From: Hyperoplus lanceolatus
Lineage: Eukaryota; Chordata; Actinopteri; Uranoscopiformes; Ammodytidae
Direction: 5' to 3'
Length of the DNA stretch: 64,000 nucleotides
NCBI GenBank assembly: GCA_026929865.2
Contig: CM049407.1
Location: 17,721,501 to 17,785,500 of the forward strand
Positions 35,101 to 42,100 of this stretch are shown here, piece by piece. The translations under genes and the position numbers were made by a program. The notes under the pieces were generated by a model. The model was not told the DNA's origin. It searched no databases and saw nothing but the letters and a program-made list of their open reading frames with translations. Numbering within the stretch: position 1 is the first letter of the stretch; every line of letters starts with the position of its first letter.

Positions 35101-37017
35101 TGAGTGACCTGATGGAGCCGGACAGAGCCACCAAGACCGTCACACTATCCGTTCCTTCAGAGGAGGATGTGTTCACTGGGGGGGACAGGTGGTCTTCTTC
35201 AGGGCCCAACAACAACTGGACAGTTAAATAAAAGTTATGGCTTTGCTTCTGTTTGATATGTACACTTCATATTTTCATTCCACTGGCTATGAATAAACTG
35301 CTTTATTTTTAAGGATGTTTTTGGTCTTTTTAAAATGTAATGATACTGTTTCATCAGAGAAAATCTTCAGCGAGATGAAAATGTGAGTTTCAAGTAATCC
35401 TTTACTACAGGTAGCAAACAGTGACAGTAAGCAACACAATACATTTTTTAACGGTAAAACTTTATTATGAATGAGTGATCACAATACAAATGATACATTA
35501 TCTACTAGATATTGAAATGTTGTCAGATAATTTGCAGCTCTGACAAACCTAAAGCATAATTATTTCAACCATACATTTTACAAAAGATAATGCCTTTCCA
35601 GTGAATCTTGACATGATTCAGGATACATAATTTTCCATTATGGTTACTGTACATTTTTACATGTCAACTCAGTATCGGTTCACAACCAAAGCTTTTTCAC
35701 TCCACTGGGCTGTAGATCATTCCACAGACCTGTAAAGACAAACGTAAAACAGGGTGTATGTTACCAGTTTAGAGAGTTTATGCATAACTACTTAGCTCAA
35801 ATTATGTTATTGACTGTGACATAATTAAACAGTATTTACCTGAGGATAATGTCAGGGAAATCAGAAATCTTGATGCCATTTTCACAGTTTTCAGCTCAGA
35901 CTCCTGTCTGAACAGGTTCAGTTGTACATCTTTTAGTTTAGAACTGGTTAGTGTGCAGATATTTGTGGTAGAAATGAAGCTAAACATGTTTACATTGGTC
36001 TCCATGCTGCATTGGCCAAAAGTAAACAAAACTGACAGCTGGGCGTGTGCCATGCCCATGTAGGTAGGTATAGAGTAAATGAGCAGGGCGGTGCATGCAC
36101 GCCCATGTAGATCTGACCAGTCAGAGCAGACTAGTATTCTTGCGAAGGGGGGTAAGCTGTCAAAACCTACCTTTTGAGATAGAGGGCAGAAGAGGCTGGA
36201 AAAGGCGATGAAGAAATGGGAAATGGTAGAAAACTATTGGGTTTTTTGAACAATAAACCAAGAAAACCTTTTCTAGTAGACCTTGGAAATACACCTTTAA
36301 AACCGAGATTTTGCATAATATGTCCCCTTTAAGTCACTCTTAAAGCTCTCCATTTGAAGATGATATACCTCACGGTGGGCCGATGGAGCTCAAACTTTTT
36401 TATACGAATGTATAGCTGTCCCCAGACAAATGTGCAACATCAAAACTCTATTCCTGAAATCTTCTGAGATTTTTTCCCCTTTGAGCATGTCTGACCTGTA
36501 TGGGTTCAGTTTGGTGGGCCTAAATTGACCTGGTTTTATCTTTGTTTTATCTAGTGGCGCCCAATTTCTTCCCTAAAGATCTCTCATTACATTGGTCTAT
36601 TTCATCAGTCAGTTTGGCCCACCTGATTGTGTTTACCCTGCTCGATTTAAGCAATGCAGCTCAGGGTTCACAAACTTTTGCGCATACAACATTTGTCAAA
36701 TCATTTGTTTTATCTATTTTAACAATTGATTTCTGGAAAAGAAAAATTTTGAATTGATAAACAAACATCTGTTATTTCATATAAAAAATACTGGTATTGA
36801 AAAAAATTCATTAATAATGGTTAAAATAAATACAATTTCAACACTACACTGTATATGCAAAGTTAAAAAATGTCTCACTTGCATTGTTTTTGCAGCTCAC
36901 ATCCAGGATCTCACCGCCGTGAAAAGGCCAGCCTCTTCCCAGTCAACACAGTCCATATCAAGGCAGCAATCACACCCGTCATGTCATCGTGACACAGACT
37001 CACCTATCAGTCTCTGA
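277..37017 (+). CDS. cfap54: CFAP54-like cilia- and flagella-associated protein, 3' part of gene
   Basis: CFAP54 is a very large protein of the central apparatus of motile cilia. I read 29 exons with GT/AG borders and consistent phases: 277-366, 467-593, 857-959, 1162-1253, 1353-1526, 1814-1986, 2069-2223, 2444-2653, 2830-3029, 3321-3453, 3709-3838, 4061-4222, 4321-4530, 4764-4851, 5000-5170, 5274-5340, 5524-5709, 5799-5885, 5971-6090, 6349-6396, 6491-6632, 6763-6908, 7037-7191, 7284-7407, 9089-9266, 10590-10747, 30774-30920, 31026-31146, 36896-37017 (TGA). They join into about 1,338 residues, mostly helical, with family-like stretches such as [16 protein letters not shown] and a C-terminal [10 protein letters not shown]. 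The 5' part of the gene lies left of the window. The family call is from recollection of CFAP54, not a search; the gene structure is firmer than the name. Intron 26 is about 20 kb because of the tRNA array and transposons. Confidence 0.72.
3239..3293. repeat. (TG)n microsatellite
   Basis: About 27 TG dinucleotides directly upstream of a cfap54 acceptor (exon 3321-3453). Any cysteine-valine reading frame here is repeat-derived. Confidence 0.97.
7605..8786. mobile_element. non-autonomous hAT-type DNA transposon
   Basis: The element starts CAGTGTTAATTTTGG and ends with the inverted AAATTAACACTG. It is flanked by the exact 8-bp target duplication GATAGCTA (7597-7604 and 8787-8794), the hAT signature. 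It contains a short CAG run near 8108 and a strongly TTAGTCTTAGTC-rich subterminal region at both ends. No transposase frame is visible. It lies in the cfap54 intron between exons 7284-7407 and 9089-9266. Confidence 0.9.
9401..10014. mobile_element. nested TAGCCTGG...CCAGGCTA element with 9-bp target duplication
   Basis: The ends are TAGCCTGG and CCAGGCTA. The flanks carry the same nonamer TGCTTTCGT at 9392-9400 and 10015-10023. A second member with its own 9-bp duplication sits at 41128-41678. A 9-bp duplication would fit Mutator- or Merlin-like elements better than hAT, unless the true ends are one base different. No coding capacity is visible. Confidence 0.8.
10204..10273. repeat. (CTT)n microsatellite
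   Basis: About 23 CTT triplets inside the outer transposon at 9301-10434. Confidence 0.95.
10978..11937. mobile_element. putative hAT-like element with AATGGYGCTTTYCCAC termini
   Basis: Left terminus AATGGCGCTTTTCCACTGCA and right terminus, read inverted, AATGGTGCTTTCCCACCGCA form a clear terminal inverted repeat. Subterminal ACTCGACTTGACTC-like repeats are also inverted at the two ends. A long GC-rich hairpin sits inside at 11146-11211. No target duplication or transposase frame was recognised, so the superfamily is an inference. Confidence 0.7.
12170..12242 (-). tRNA. tRNA-Arg(ACG), unit 1, diverged
   Basis: 73-nt cloverleaf with loop CTACGAA and anticodon ACG. The B box reads GGTTTGACTCC, so C56 is changed, and position 37 is A instead of G. 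This is the outermost copy of the array and probably degenerate. Confidence 0.75.
12447..12518 (-). tRNA. tRNA-His(GTG), unit 1
   Basis: 72-nt cloverleaf with acceptor GCCGTGA/TCACGGC, anticodon loop TTGTGGC and intact B box GGTTCGAATCC. The downstream run that is T5 in most units is broken here (TTTCT); the next T4 lies about 90 nt past the gene. The encoded base at -1 is A, so the G-1 of tRNA-His must be added after transcription, as is usual in eukaryotes. Confidence 0.93.
12839..13761 (-). pseudogene. tRNA-Arg(ACG), unit 2, split by a transposon
   Basis: The last 12 nt of the gene (12839-12850) and the first 61 nt (13701-13761) are separated by the 847-bp element at 12851-13697 plus a duplicated CAG. 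Without the insert the copy would be 73 nt with anticodon ACG. It also has G9 to A and a changed D arm (AACCCG for AACGCG). The insertion breaks the 3' acceptor/T-arm region, so this copy cannot make a normal tRNA. Confidence 0.93.
12851..13697. mobile_element. GGGCCTATC-ended DNA transposon (Harbinger/PHIS-like) inside a tRNA gene
   Basis: The termini are GGGCCTATCCGAAAA and TTTTCAGATAGGCCC. The flanking 3-bp duplication is CAG (12848-12850 and 13698-13700). It is 847 bp long with no transposase frame. The TSD length and GGGCCT start match the larger element at 28320-29618, which carries a Harbinger-type Myb/SANT remnant, so the assignment is by analogy. Confidence 0.85.
13962..14033 (-). 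tRNA. tRNA-His(GTG), unit 2
   Basis: 72 nt, anticodon GTG, acceptor intact. The 3' side of the T stem reads CGGGG instead of CCGGG, leaving a G52-G62 mismatch next to the T loop. T5 terminator at 13930-13934. Confidence 0.88.
14354..14426 (-). tRNA. tRNA-Arg(ACG), unit 3, probable pseudogene
   Basis: 73 nt with anticodon ACG, but the B box is GGTTAGACTCC (C56 to A) and the D loop has lost one of the invariant GG pair (AATGTAT). Both partners of the G19-C56 tertiary pair are therefore altered. Confidence 0.75.
14627..14698 (-). tRNA. tRNA-His(GTG), unit 3
   Basis: 72 nt, anticodon GTG, B box intact. The anticodon stem 3' strand reads CGCTG, giving one U-U mismatch at 28/42. Confidence 0.88.
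15019..15091 (-). tRNA. tRNA-Arg(ACG), unit 4
   Basis: 73 nt, intact cloverleaf: acceptor GGGCTAG/CTAGCTC, anticodon loop CTACGGA, B box GGTTCGACTCC. A34 would be read as inosine for CGU/CGC/CGA codons. The 320-bp spacer that follows it has no T4. Confidence 0.95.
15292..15363 (-). tRNA. tRNA-His(GTG), unit 4
   Basis: 72 nt, anticodon GTG, B box intact. The anticodon stem ends TGCAG, giving a G31-U39 wobble. Confidence 0.93.
15684..15756 (-). tRNA. tRNA-Arg(ACG), unit 5
   Basis: 73 nt, same sequence as the intact unit 4 copy; all arms pair. Confidence 0.95.
15957..16028 (-). tRNA. tRNA-His(GTG), unit 5
   Basis: 72 nt, consensus sequence of the array, all arms pair, B box GGTTCGAATCC. Confidence 0.95.
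16349..16421 (-). tRNA. tRNA-Arg(ACG), unit 6, probable pseudogene
   Basis: 73 nt, anticodon ACG. B box GGTTAGACTCC (C56 to A), T stem 5' strand CAAGG (one A-G mismatch) and D-arm base change (ATAAAGCG). The same set of changes is shared with unit 7. Confidence 0.75.
16622..16693 (-). tRNA. tRNA-His(GTG), unit 6
   Basis: 72 nt, array consensus, all arms pair. Confidence 0.95.
17014..17086 (-). tRNA. tRNA-Arg(ACG), unit 7, probable pseudogene
   Basis: 73 nt with the same B-box, T-stem and D-arm changes as unit 6, so the decay was copied together with the unit. Confidence 0.75.
17287..17358 (-). tRNA. tRNA-His(GTG), unit 7
   Basis: 72 nt, array consensus, all arms pair. Confidence 0.95.
17679..17751 (-). 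tRNA. tRNA-Arg(ACG), unit 8
   Basis: 73 nt, intact consensus copy with B box GGTTCGACTCC. Confidence 0.95.
17952..18023 (-). tRNA. tRNA-His(GTG), unit 8
   Basis: 72 nt, anticodon GTG. The T stem 3' strand reads CCAGG, a C51-A63 mismatch, and the anticodon stem has the G31-U39 wobble. The same pair of changes occurs in units 9 and 11. Confidence 0.88.
18344..18416 (-). tRNA. tRNA-Arg(ACG), unit 9, diverged
   Basis: 73 nt, anticodon ACG and B box intact, but the acceptor 3' strand is CAAGCTC (A6-A67 mismatch) and the D arm reads ATGAG (G10-A25 mismatch). Confidence 0.82.
18617..18688 (-). tRNA. tRNA-His(GTG), unit 9
   Basis: 72 nt, anticodon GTG, with the C51-A63 mismatch and G31-U39 wobble. 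Confidence 0.88.
19009..19081 (-). tRNA. tRNA-Arg(ACG), unit 10
   Basis: 73 nt, intact consensus copy. Confidence 0.95.
19282..19353 (-). tRNA. tRNA-His(GTG), unit 10
   Basis: 72 nt, anticodon GTG. The B box reads AGTTCGAATCC, an A52-C62 mismatch at the edge of the T loop, plus the G31-U39 wobble. Confidence 0.87.
19676..19748 (-). tRNA. tRNA-Arg(ACG), unit 11
   Basis: 73 nt, B box intact. The D arm reads ATGCG, turning one pair into G12-U23. Otherwise consensus. Confidence 0.92.
19949..20020 (-). tRNA. tRNA-His(GTG), unit 11
   Basis: 72 nt, anticodon GTG, with the C51-A63 mismatch and G31-U39 wobble shared with units 8 and 9. Confidence 0.88.
20341..20413 (-). tRNA. tRNA-Arg(ACG), unit 12, B box mutated
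   Basis: 73 nt, otherwise consensus, but the B box is GGTTAGACTCC (C56 to A), which should weaken TFIIIC binding and the D/T-loop contact. Confidence 0.8.
20614..20685 (-). tRNA. tRNA-His(GTG), unit 12
   Basis: 72 nt, array consensus, all arms pair. Confidence 0.95.
21005..21077 (-). tRNA. tRNA-Arg(ACG), unit 13
   Basis: 73 nt, intact consensus copy. Confidence 0.95.
21289..21360 (-). tRNA. tRNA-His(GTG), unit 13
   Basis: 72 nt, array consensus. This unit has an extra ~12 bp (AAATGATGTAGA) and other changes in the 3' flank, and its terminator is T4 rather than T5. Confidence 0.95.
21681..21753 (-). tRNA. tRNA-Arg(ACG), unit 14
   Basis: 73 nt, intact consensus copy. Confidence 0.95.
21954..22025 (-). 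tRNA. tRNA-His(GTG), unit 14
   Basis: 72 nt, array consensus, all arms pair. Confidence 0.95.
22346..22418 (-). tRNA. tRNA-Arg(ACG), unit 15
   Basis: 73 nt, intact consensus copy. Confidence 0.95.
22619..22690 (-). tRNA. tRNA-His(GTG), unit 15
   Basis: 72 nt, array consensus, all arms pair. Confidence 0.95.
23012..23084 (-). tRNA. tRNA-Arg(ACG), unit 16, weakened D arm
   Basis: 73 nt, B box intact. The D arm is GTGC/ATGT, so three G-C or C-G pairs become G-U wobbles. The A box is altered. Unit 17 shares the same changes. Confidence 0.85.
23285..23356 (-). tRNA. tRNA-His(GTG), unit 16
   Basis: 72 nt, array consensus. The proximal T5 terminator is broken to TTTCT, as in units 1 and 17. Confidence 0.94.
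23678..23750 (-). tRNA. tRNA-Arg(ACG), unit 17, weakened D arm
   Basis: 73 nt, same D-arm wobble variant as unit 16; B box intact. Confidence 0.85.
23951..24022 (-). tRNA. tRNA-His(GTG), unit 17
   Basis: 72 nt, array consensus, with the broken proximal terminator shared with unit 16. Confidence 0.94.
24344..24416 (-). tRNA. tRNA-Arg(ACG), unit 18
   Basis: 73 nt, intact consensus copy. Confidence 0.95.
24617..24688 (-). tRNA. tRNA-His(GTG), unit 18, probable pseudogene
   Basis: 72 nt with anticodon GTG, but the B box is GGTTGGAATCC (invariant C56 to G) and G10 of the D stem is A. It is the only His copy with a destroyed B box. Confidence 0.78.
25009..25081 (-). tRNA. tRNA-Arg(ACG), unit 19
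   Basis: 73 nt, intact consensus copy. Confidence 0.95.
25282..25353 (-). tRNA. tRNA-His(GTG), unit 19
   Basis: 72 nt, anticodon GTG, B box intact. One T-stem pair is a U51-G63 wobble. Confidence 0.93.
25675..25747 (-). tRNA. tRNA-Arg(ACG), unit 20, B box mutated
   Basis: 73 nt, anticodon ACG. B box GGTTAGACTCC (C56 to A), and the terminal acceptor pair is G1-U72. Confidence 0.78.
25948..26019 (-). tRNA. tRNA-His(GTG), unit 20
   Basis: 72 nt, array consensus, all arms pair. Confidence 0.95.
26340..26412 (-). tRNA. tRNA-Arg(ACG), unit 21
   Basis: 73 nt, intact consensus copy; last Arg gene before the L2 LINE. Confidence 0.95.
26613..26684 (-). tRNA. tRNA-His(GTG), unit 21
   Basis: 72 nt, array consensus, all arms pair; the promoter-most tRNA of the array on the minus strand. 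Confidence 0.95.
26860..29972 (+). mobile_element. L2-type LINE, 5'-truncated and decayed
   Basis: Reverse transcriptase sequence starts in the frame at 26863-27666 (motifs [50 protein letters not shown] and [12 protein letters not shown]). It continues past a stop and frame break near 27665 with YTDDTQMYK (the YADD box with A to T) and [13 protein letters not shown]. The C-terminal part is at 27877-28319 and resumes at 29622 after an inserted transposon, ending LKTFLF. The 3' end has the L2-type tail GTAAAGCACTTTGAATGGCC and a TTGCC-like repeat. Several frame breaks make it inactive. It abuts the tRNA array directly. Confidence 0.93.
28320..29618 (+). mobile_element. Harbinger/PHIS-like transposon with Myb/SANT remnant, inserted in the L2
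   Basis: The ends are GGGCCTCATTTATAAA and TTTATAAATGAGGCCC, flanked by the 3-bp duplication CAG (28317-28319 and 29619-29621). Removing it restores the L2 frame. Copies of GCGTACG-like motifs lie near both ends. At 28742-28850 two overlapping frames read VNAVAEIKR and [17 protein letters not shown], resembling the Myb/SANT-like protein of Harbinger elements. No intact transposase is present. Confidence 0.85.
30100..30256. mobile_element. terminal fragment of an hAT-like element
   Basis: The right end reads CATAATCGAGCAGCCCTA, which looks like a hAT terminus (inverse TAGGGCTGCTCGATTATG). The matching left end was not found, so this is a low-confidence fragment. Confidence 0.4.
30574..30685. 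repeat. (TA)n microsatellite
   Basis: About 110 bp of TA repeats with a few CTATAT interruptions, just upstream of cfap54 exon 30774-30920. Confidence 0.96.
32082..33301. mobile_element. hAT-like element nested in the left arm
   Basis: Starts CAGGGCCGACGG and ends CTACGCCCCTG, with an exact 8-bp duplication TTTACGAG at 32074-32081 and 33302-33309. It includes a long poly-T tract at 32151-32179. No transposase frame is visible. Confidence 0.9.
33822..36328. mobile_element. TTAA-target (Kolobok-like) element nested in the right arm
   Basis: Termini AGGGGACATATTATG and CATAATATGTCCCCT, flanked by TTAA at 33818-33821 and 36329-36332. The AGGG start favours Kolobok over piggyBac. It is 2.5 kb with no transposase visible, but it has a possible spliced reading frame ending at 35229 (see findings) and AATAAA signals just after. 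Confidence 0.86.
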
Positions 37018-37187
37018 GCAACCCAAGCACTTCCAGCCCTACATGCTCAGCCAGATAGCCAGAACAGAAGGACACCCATTGTGAGTTGCTCTTAGCAACA
37101 TGATCAGTTGTTTCTGTTCCTAGGGTACTTGTTTTGTTAAAGAAAGCAAGAATGTTGTTGTCTACCTGATGTAATGAAACATTACGT

Positions 37188-37193
37188 AATAAA
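37188..37193 (+). promoter_or_regulatory. candidate cfap54 polyadenylation signal
   Basis: AATAAA about 170 bp after the cfap54 stop codon at 37015-37017; another AATAAA lies near 37440. Confidence 0.55.
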
Positions 37194-38860
37194 CATAGTA
37201 GATACAAGCTGAATACTGTTTGCTAATAGACTATTGCCATGGCTATATACAAATGTGGGAATAATATGTTGACCATCATTTTTGAAAATGGCCTTTGTCT
37301 AGAATGAGAAATGATGATGTTAAATATTTTATTTCTGTATTTCTGTATCTCATCATTCTTCATTGTCCAACCTCACAATTTGTTTATCTGCAAGTTGGCA
37401 GTAAATGGATTGGAGACCAAGAAAGCCCTAAGAGTTATCAAATAAAATGTAATTCTGTAGATGTCCGTTGAACTGCAGGGCAAATTGGCCCTTTAAAAAA
37501 GTATACAGTTGGAGTCAATGGTGTATTTTGTATACTTTGGAATTAAATAAAACCTACTGAGCGTCTACATATAATAATCCCAACTGCAAAATAAACTGTG
37601 GACAAATCACTCTGTTAAAATCAATATTGAATACAGGTGTAACACAAGTACAAACATTATCATGAGTGTTAAAGAAAACACATGATGAGATTAAAGTTAC
37701 ATTTCAAATGTAAGCTTGGGAGCCTAATATATCTTAAAAGACACACCAAAATCCAGGGGGATCACAATACAGTGACTTAAAGTCAAGGCATATTGAACAT
37801 CTGATACGAGAAACTGATCCATCATATGAAGGTATAAATAAGCTGATGATGTTTATGATATAGACAAAATAATACATTTAAACTGAGACTGATTTTGTCG
37901 ACAACACTGACATTGTGCAGTGAAGCCCAGAGAGTCGTAGGATTTAGAAATGTAAGCAACTTTACAAAGTGTAGTGTTGCCTACATATTAACAGATTTTA
38001 GTTGAAAACTATGTTTCCATTTTAAATGATAGAAATGTAGATAGCTAATATTGGAAAATGAGAAAATTATGAGAAAATAAACATTTTATGTTGTATATTT
38101 TGAGTGTATTTAATGCTAACTCTAAAAAGGACATTTACAAGCCAGTATAAAAGCAGATAATTTAAGAAATGTGACAAAATGTAATTTCCACAACAGTCAT
38201 TTCCATGACCTTTTTCATGTTTTGAAGGGACTGTGATGGAAATGACTGTGATAGAAATGACAATGGCGTTGTTATAAACGCTTTTCATTTGGCTTATATC
38301 ACTGAAACATATGCATATGAACTAAAACAGTTACAAAAACAAGTTATAGCTCATTCATATAGGCTACACAATATTCAACATTACTGTTTGTCACATGTCA
38401 TTTCCATCACACAGTCATTACCATCACAGCACATATTTTGAAGGAAAAATCACAAATAATAAACACATTAACATTATCATTGATTGAAAGACTTAAGTGG
38501 AATAGCTTTATGCAGATTATCATCTTTACAATGGAAAAATATTATCTTTAAAACCCAGAAGAGAAATTAATTTAAAACATTTGGTCACATCTGGTTGTAC
38601 AACTACATTAGAAAATACAGGCTCAGTTCATATTCATAGTTTTGTTTAAAAAGGACATGTTTGCAGTGTGATGGAAATGACGATTTCCTCTGTTGGAACA
38701 AGATGGCTAAAATTATATAATATTTAAATAATTTCAGCACAGCCACTATCAGGAAATGTTTCTACACAAGATGGAGAACTACAACATATCACTACATTTC
38801 TAAAAATAATATGTTAGATTTCCAAAACTTTCAACACCAAAAGTGCCTCAAGTTGAAGAT
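37194..38860. other. intergenic spacer between cfap54 and dixdc1
   Basis: AT-rich, no coding exon seen. It contains the TGATGGAAATGAC motif cluster at 38193-38682, in both orientations, probably part of an unrecognised repeat. Confidence 0.6.
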
Positions 38861-38864
38861 AAAT

Positions 38865-38874
38865 CCCGGAAGTG
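38865..38874 (+). promoter_or_regulatory. ETS-type site in the dixdc1 promoter region
   Basis: CCCGGAAGTG lies about 250 bp before the dixdc1 start codon, in a stretch richer in CpG than its surroundings. Position and motif fit a housekeeping-type promoter; binding is an inference. Confidence 0.4.
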
Positions 38875-39124
38875 TTCGTCAAATGAAGTTTAATTCTGAA
38901 AACTGCAACCGGAGGTCGTGTCTGTCAGTGCTGGCGACTTGACACCGGTCTCCCAGCCAGAGTAACGGTGAAACGGCGGCTGTCTCCTCCGGTCTCCTCC
39001 GATCCCTCAATGGTCTCGGTTTGTTGACGTTTGCTGGAGTACAATAACGGTGGTCTGTCTGTTGTTCCAGGCGAGACGTGCGGCTAGCAAGCTAGCTAGC
39101 TTCAATGGGGTTTCGAGATAAAAG

Positions 39125-42100
39125 ATGATTGCCTCACTTTCAAGAGGAAGTTTGCTGGATGAGGTTCTTCATGGGGGCTTCAACGAGGTAAAGTTTACCG
39201 ATCGTTACTGGCTAATGTAACAGTTTATTAAGTTAAGTATACATTGGAAAGCGGACATCAGTTACAGTTGCTAACCATCCAACAGTTAAACCAAGCGAAA
39301 TTTAAGTGATGTATCTTCCTGTACAAATAACGGATGTTCCGCTGTTTGTCCGACTAAGGTATTGTAGACGTTAATGTGTTGATAGTTACGAAAAGAAACG
39401 GTGTAATTTAGATGGCGTTAAAGCCAGCAATGACTTAATGCAATGAATGCCACGAAATAAAATTACCCGGTAGCTTTACAAACAAAACTCAATCATATAC
39501 ACGTCATAATTTGACAAGCTTTTGTGTGAACATTTCTGTTGTTCATAACGGGGTGCGTTCTTTGTAAGGTAACCCGGACGACGGGCTGTCACGTGACTTA
39601 ACTGGACTGATAAAGGTGGAGAAGTAATCGTGTGAAATCCACGGGAAGGGTGCTGCTGAACCATGTTACTCTGGCCTGAAAACGAAATTATATGAGTGGC
39701 CTTCATTACAAAAGTAATACCTTATAAGCAGTGGGACAATAGCTCCCCCCCACCCCCTCCTGCCTCAACATAATAAACAAAGGGACTCGTTTGTCATGCC
39801 ATGCCCTCAACCTGATTTGGGCCCCCACCCTAATCTGTGTGTTTGTGTCTGTGCCTGTGCATGGGTGTGTCTGTCGTTTGATGGACTCTTGTGCCCCGCA
39901 ATTGATGGATTGCAGCAGCAGCTGGCAGCGTATGTTTCCTGGGTGAACTCTCAGCTGAAGAGGAAGCCAGGCCTGCATCCCATCGCAGACCTCAGGCACG
40001 ACCTGCAGGATGGGGTGGTGCTCACACAACTCATAGAGATAGTTGGTAAGTACGTACATGCACACAAAGAGCATGTAGCACTATTGCAAGAGAATAAATA
40101 GGTGAGTATTTCCATATTATGTTGACATAAAAATTTCCTCACATAGCCATATTTTTCTCAGTCTATAGCATAACGCAGGACACCACAACTAGTGCCTTGA
40201 TATCGGTTGTAATCCACTGTGATATGTAAATTCTAGAATAAACTGGAAAAAAGTATTTAAAGCTTTTAAGATAAATGCTGCGCAGTGGTACCAACTGTTT
40301 AATTATGTCTGCAACTCAACTTCACACATACAAAAGCACTGCATTAAATATGTTCCATGGAATATGCTGTGATTTGCACAACTGACTGTACTGTAGTATT
40401 GCTTAAATCGTACTGATAGAAATACCTAACTGGTGGCTTCTATTTTTTCCCCTCTCTCTCAAACCTCATTCAAATTGACAGCCGGGGAGGTGCTGGAGGG
40501 GGTGTATGCGGAGCCGCAAAACAAAGAGGAAAGCTGGAGGAATGTGGAGCAAGTCTTGCGGTTCATTTCCTCTAGACACATACGCATGCCACATATATCT
40601 GCAAGAGGTAAATCCAGGAACATTTGCTTAACTCTCTTTTGCTTAATTTGTAGTTCAGGTGACCCCAATGCTTTAAACCAGGGGTTTTCAAAGTGTGAGA
40701 GAGTGAGCCCCCCCTCAGAGAACAAATTTCAGCGGAGCCCCCCCCCCCATTTTATTTCTAAATCTTTTAATTATTTTACACATTTAAACATATTTTTGAA
40801 ACATTCTAAACATTTTTGTGCATTTTTAAACACATTTTTTAATACATTTTAGCATCTAAATCCAGTGTTTTAATCCTGCTTCCTTTAAGCATGGATAGTA
40901 GTGACTGAGTGTGCAGCGGAGTGAGAAAGATAGACGGACAGACTTGCCCAAATTATTGACTAGTTAAATGTCATTCACACATCCAGTGTTTTTTCGCTAG
41001 TGCCTCCAATGTCCTGCTGGAGGAAAATAATAGCCAGTGGAGAACCAGACCCTCCTAGCGAGGTCCGGGGGTATGCCCCCCCGGGAGATTTTTTTTCACC
41101 TTTTTAAAGTGAAATGCATGAATCTGGTAGCCTGGAAATCCAGACCCTGATATCTTGAACGATAGAGGGTCTGGCCACGATCAATAGTAATTTCCAACTC
41201 AAGGGGCGGCTCCTACTCGTGCATTTCAAATGCCACTGCACTACAACCAATCAGAGTGACGTATTAAGCCCCGTTCGTTTAGCGAACAGCTGTTAAACTG
41301 TTAAATTAAACGTTTGCCGTTGTCGGTCGGCAAAACAGAACATTCCACTTACTTGCTAATGAAAGATTTGAGTGCGGTCTTCCAAATCGTTAAGGGTCGA
41401 GGCCAAAGCAGTCTCAAACTCACACAACATATCCGCAGCCATCTTTGATGTTTACTATCACGGCTTCGACGTCGCATGCACGTCACTGTCGTCATCCGGT
41501 TACGTCCTCCCCAGAGTACCATATAAAGGGCTCTGGAGCGCCCATATTAGATAGAACCAATTGAAACCATAGCCAGATTTCTGGTTTTCTTGATAAAGCT
41601 TCAACGGAGCGTGTCCAGACCAACACGCACAGCAAATTTAATTTGCCAGCGCCTAGTGGCAGGTCTGGGTCCAGGCTATGAATCTGGTGCATTTTGAGAG
41701 GAAAATTAAGAGGCTAAATATGAGGAATTTTGTGTGAACCAATAATTTGGAGACACTGTGTCTGATGAATTAGAAGCTATTGAAGAAGGACACATGGATT
41801 TTCCATAAAAATATTAATTTAAAATTAAAAAAATTGTGCAGGGTCCTCTGGGATGGGCTTGGCGGTCTTTTTCTTTAACAAGACCTATTTCTCTGTAATA
41901 TAATGAATGCATTGAAATGCAGTAAGAAGAACGAAGCAGAAGAACTCTTGTCCAGCTATGCCGTGATCTTAATATAAAAACACAAACTAAAAAAAAATAT
42001 ATATAGGGGAAGGTGGGGTGATTTGTGCATTTTGGAAGTTGCAAAACCCCTTGTTTCTAGAAAACCGTGGAAGAAATTGGAAATGTGACCACATATTTAA

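Larger units (their letters stand above)
31544..36851. mobile_element. Tc1-like fold-back element, interrupted by two other transposons
   Basis: TA duplications at 31542-31543 and 36852-36853 flank CAGTGCTGTG and its inverse CACTG end. Once the nested elements are removed, about 1.57 kb remains: a left arm of ~640 bp, a 310-bp centre (33413-33722) and an inverted right arm of ~620 bp. Left arm plus centre encode Tc1 transposase pieces ([29 protein letters not shown], then a helix-turn-helix and [14 protein letters not shown]). The right arm is the reverse complement of the N-terminal half rather than a C-terminal half. It cannot encode a whole transposase. Confidence 0.88.
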
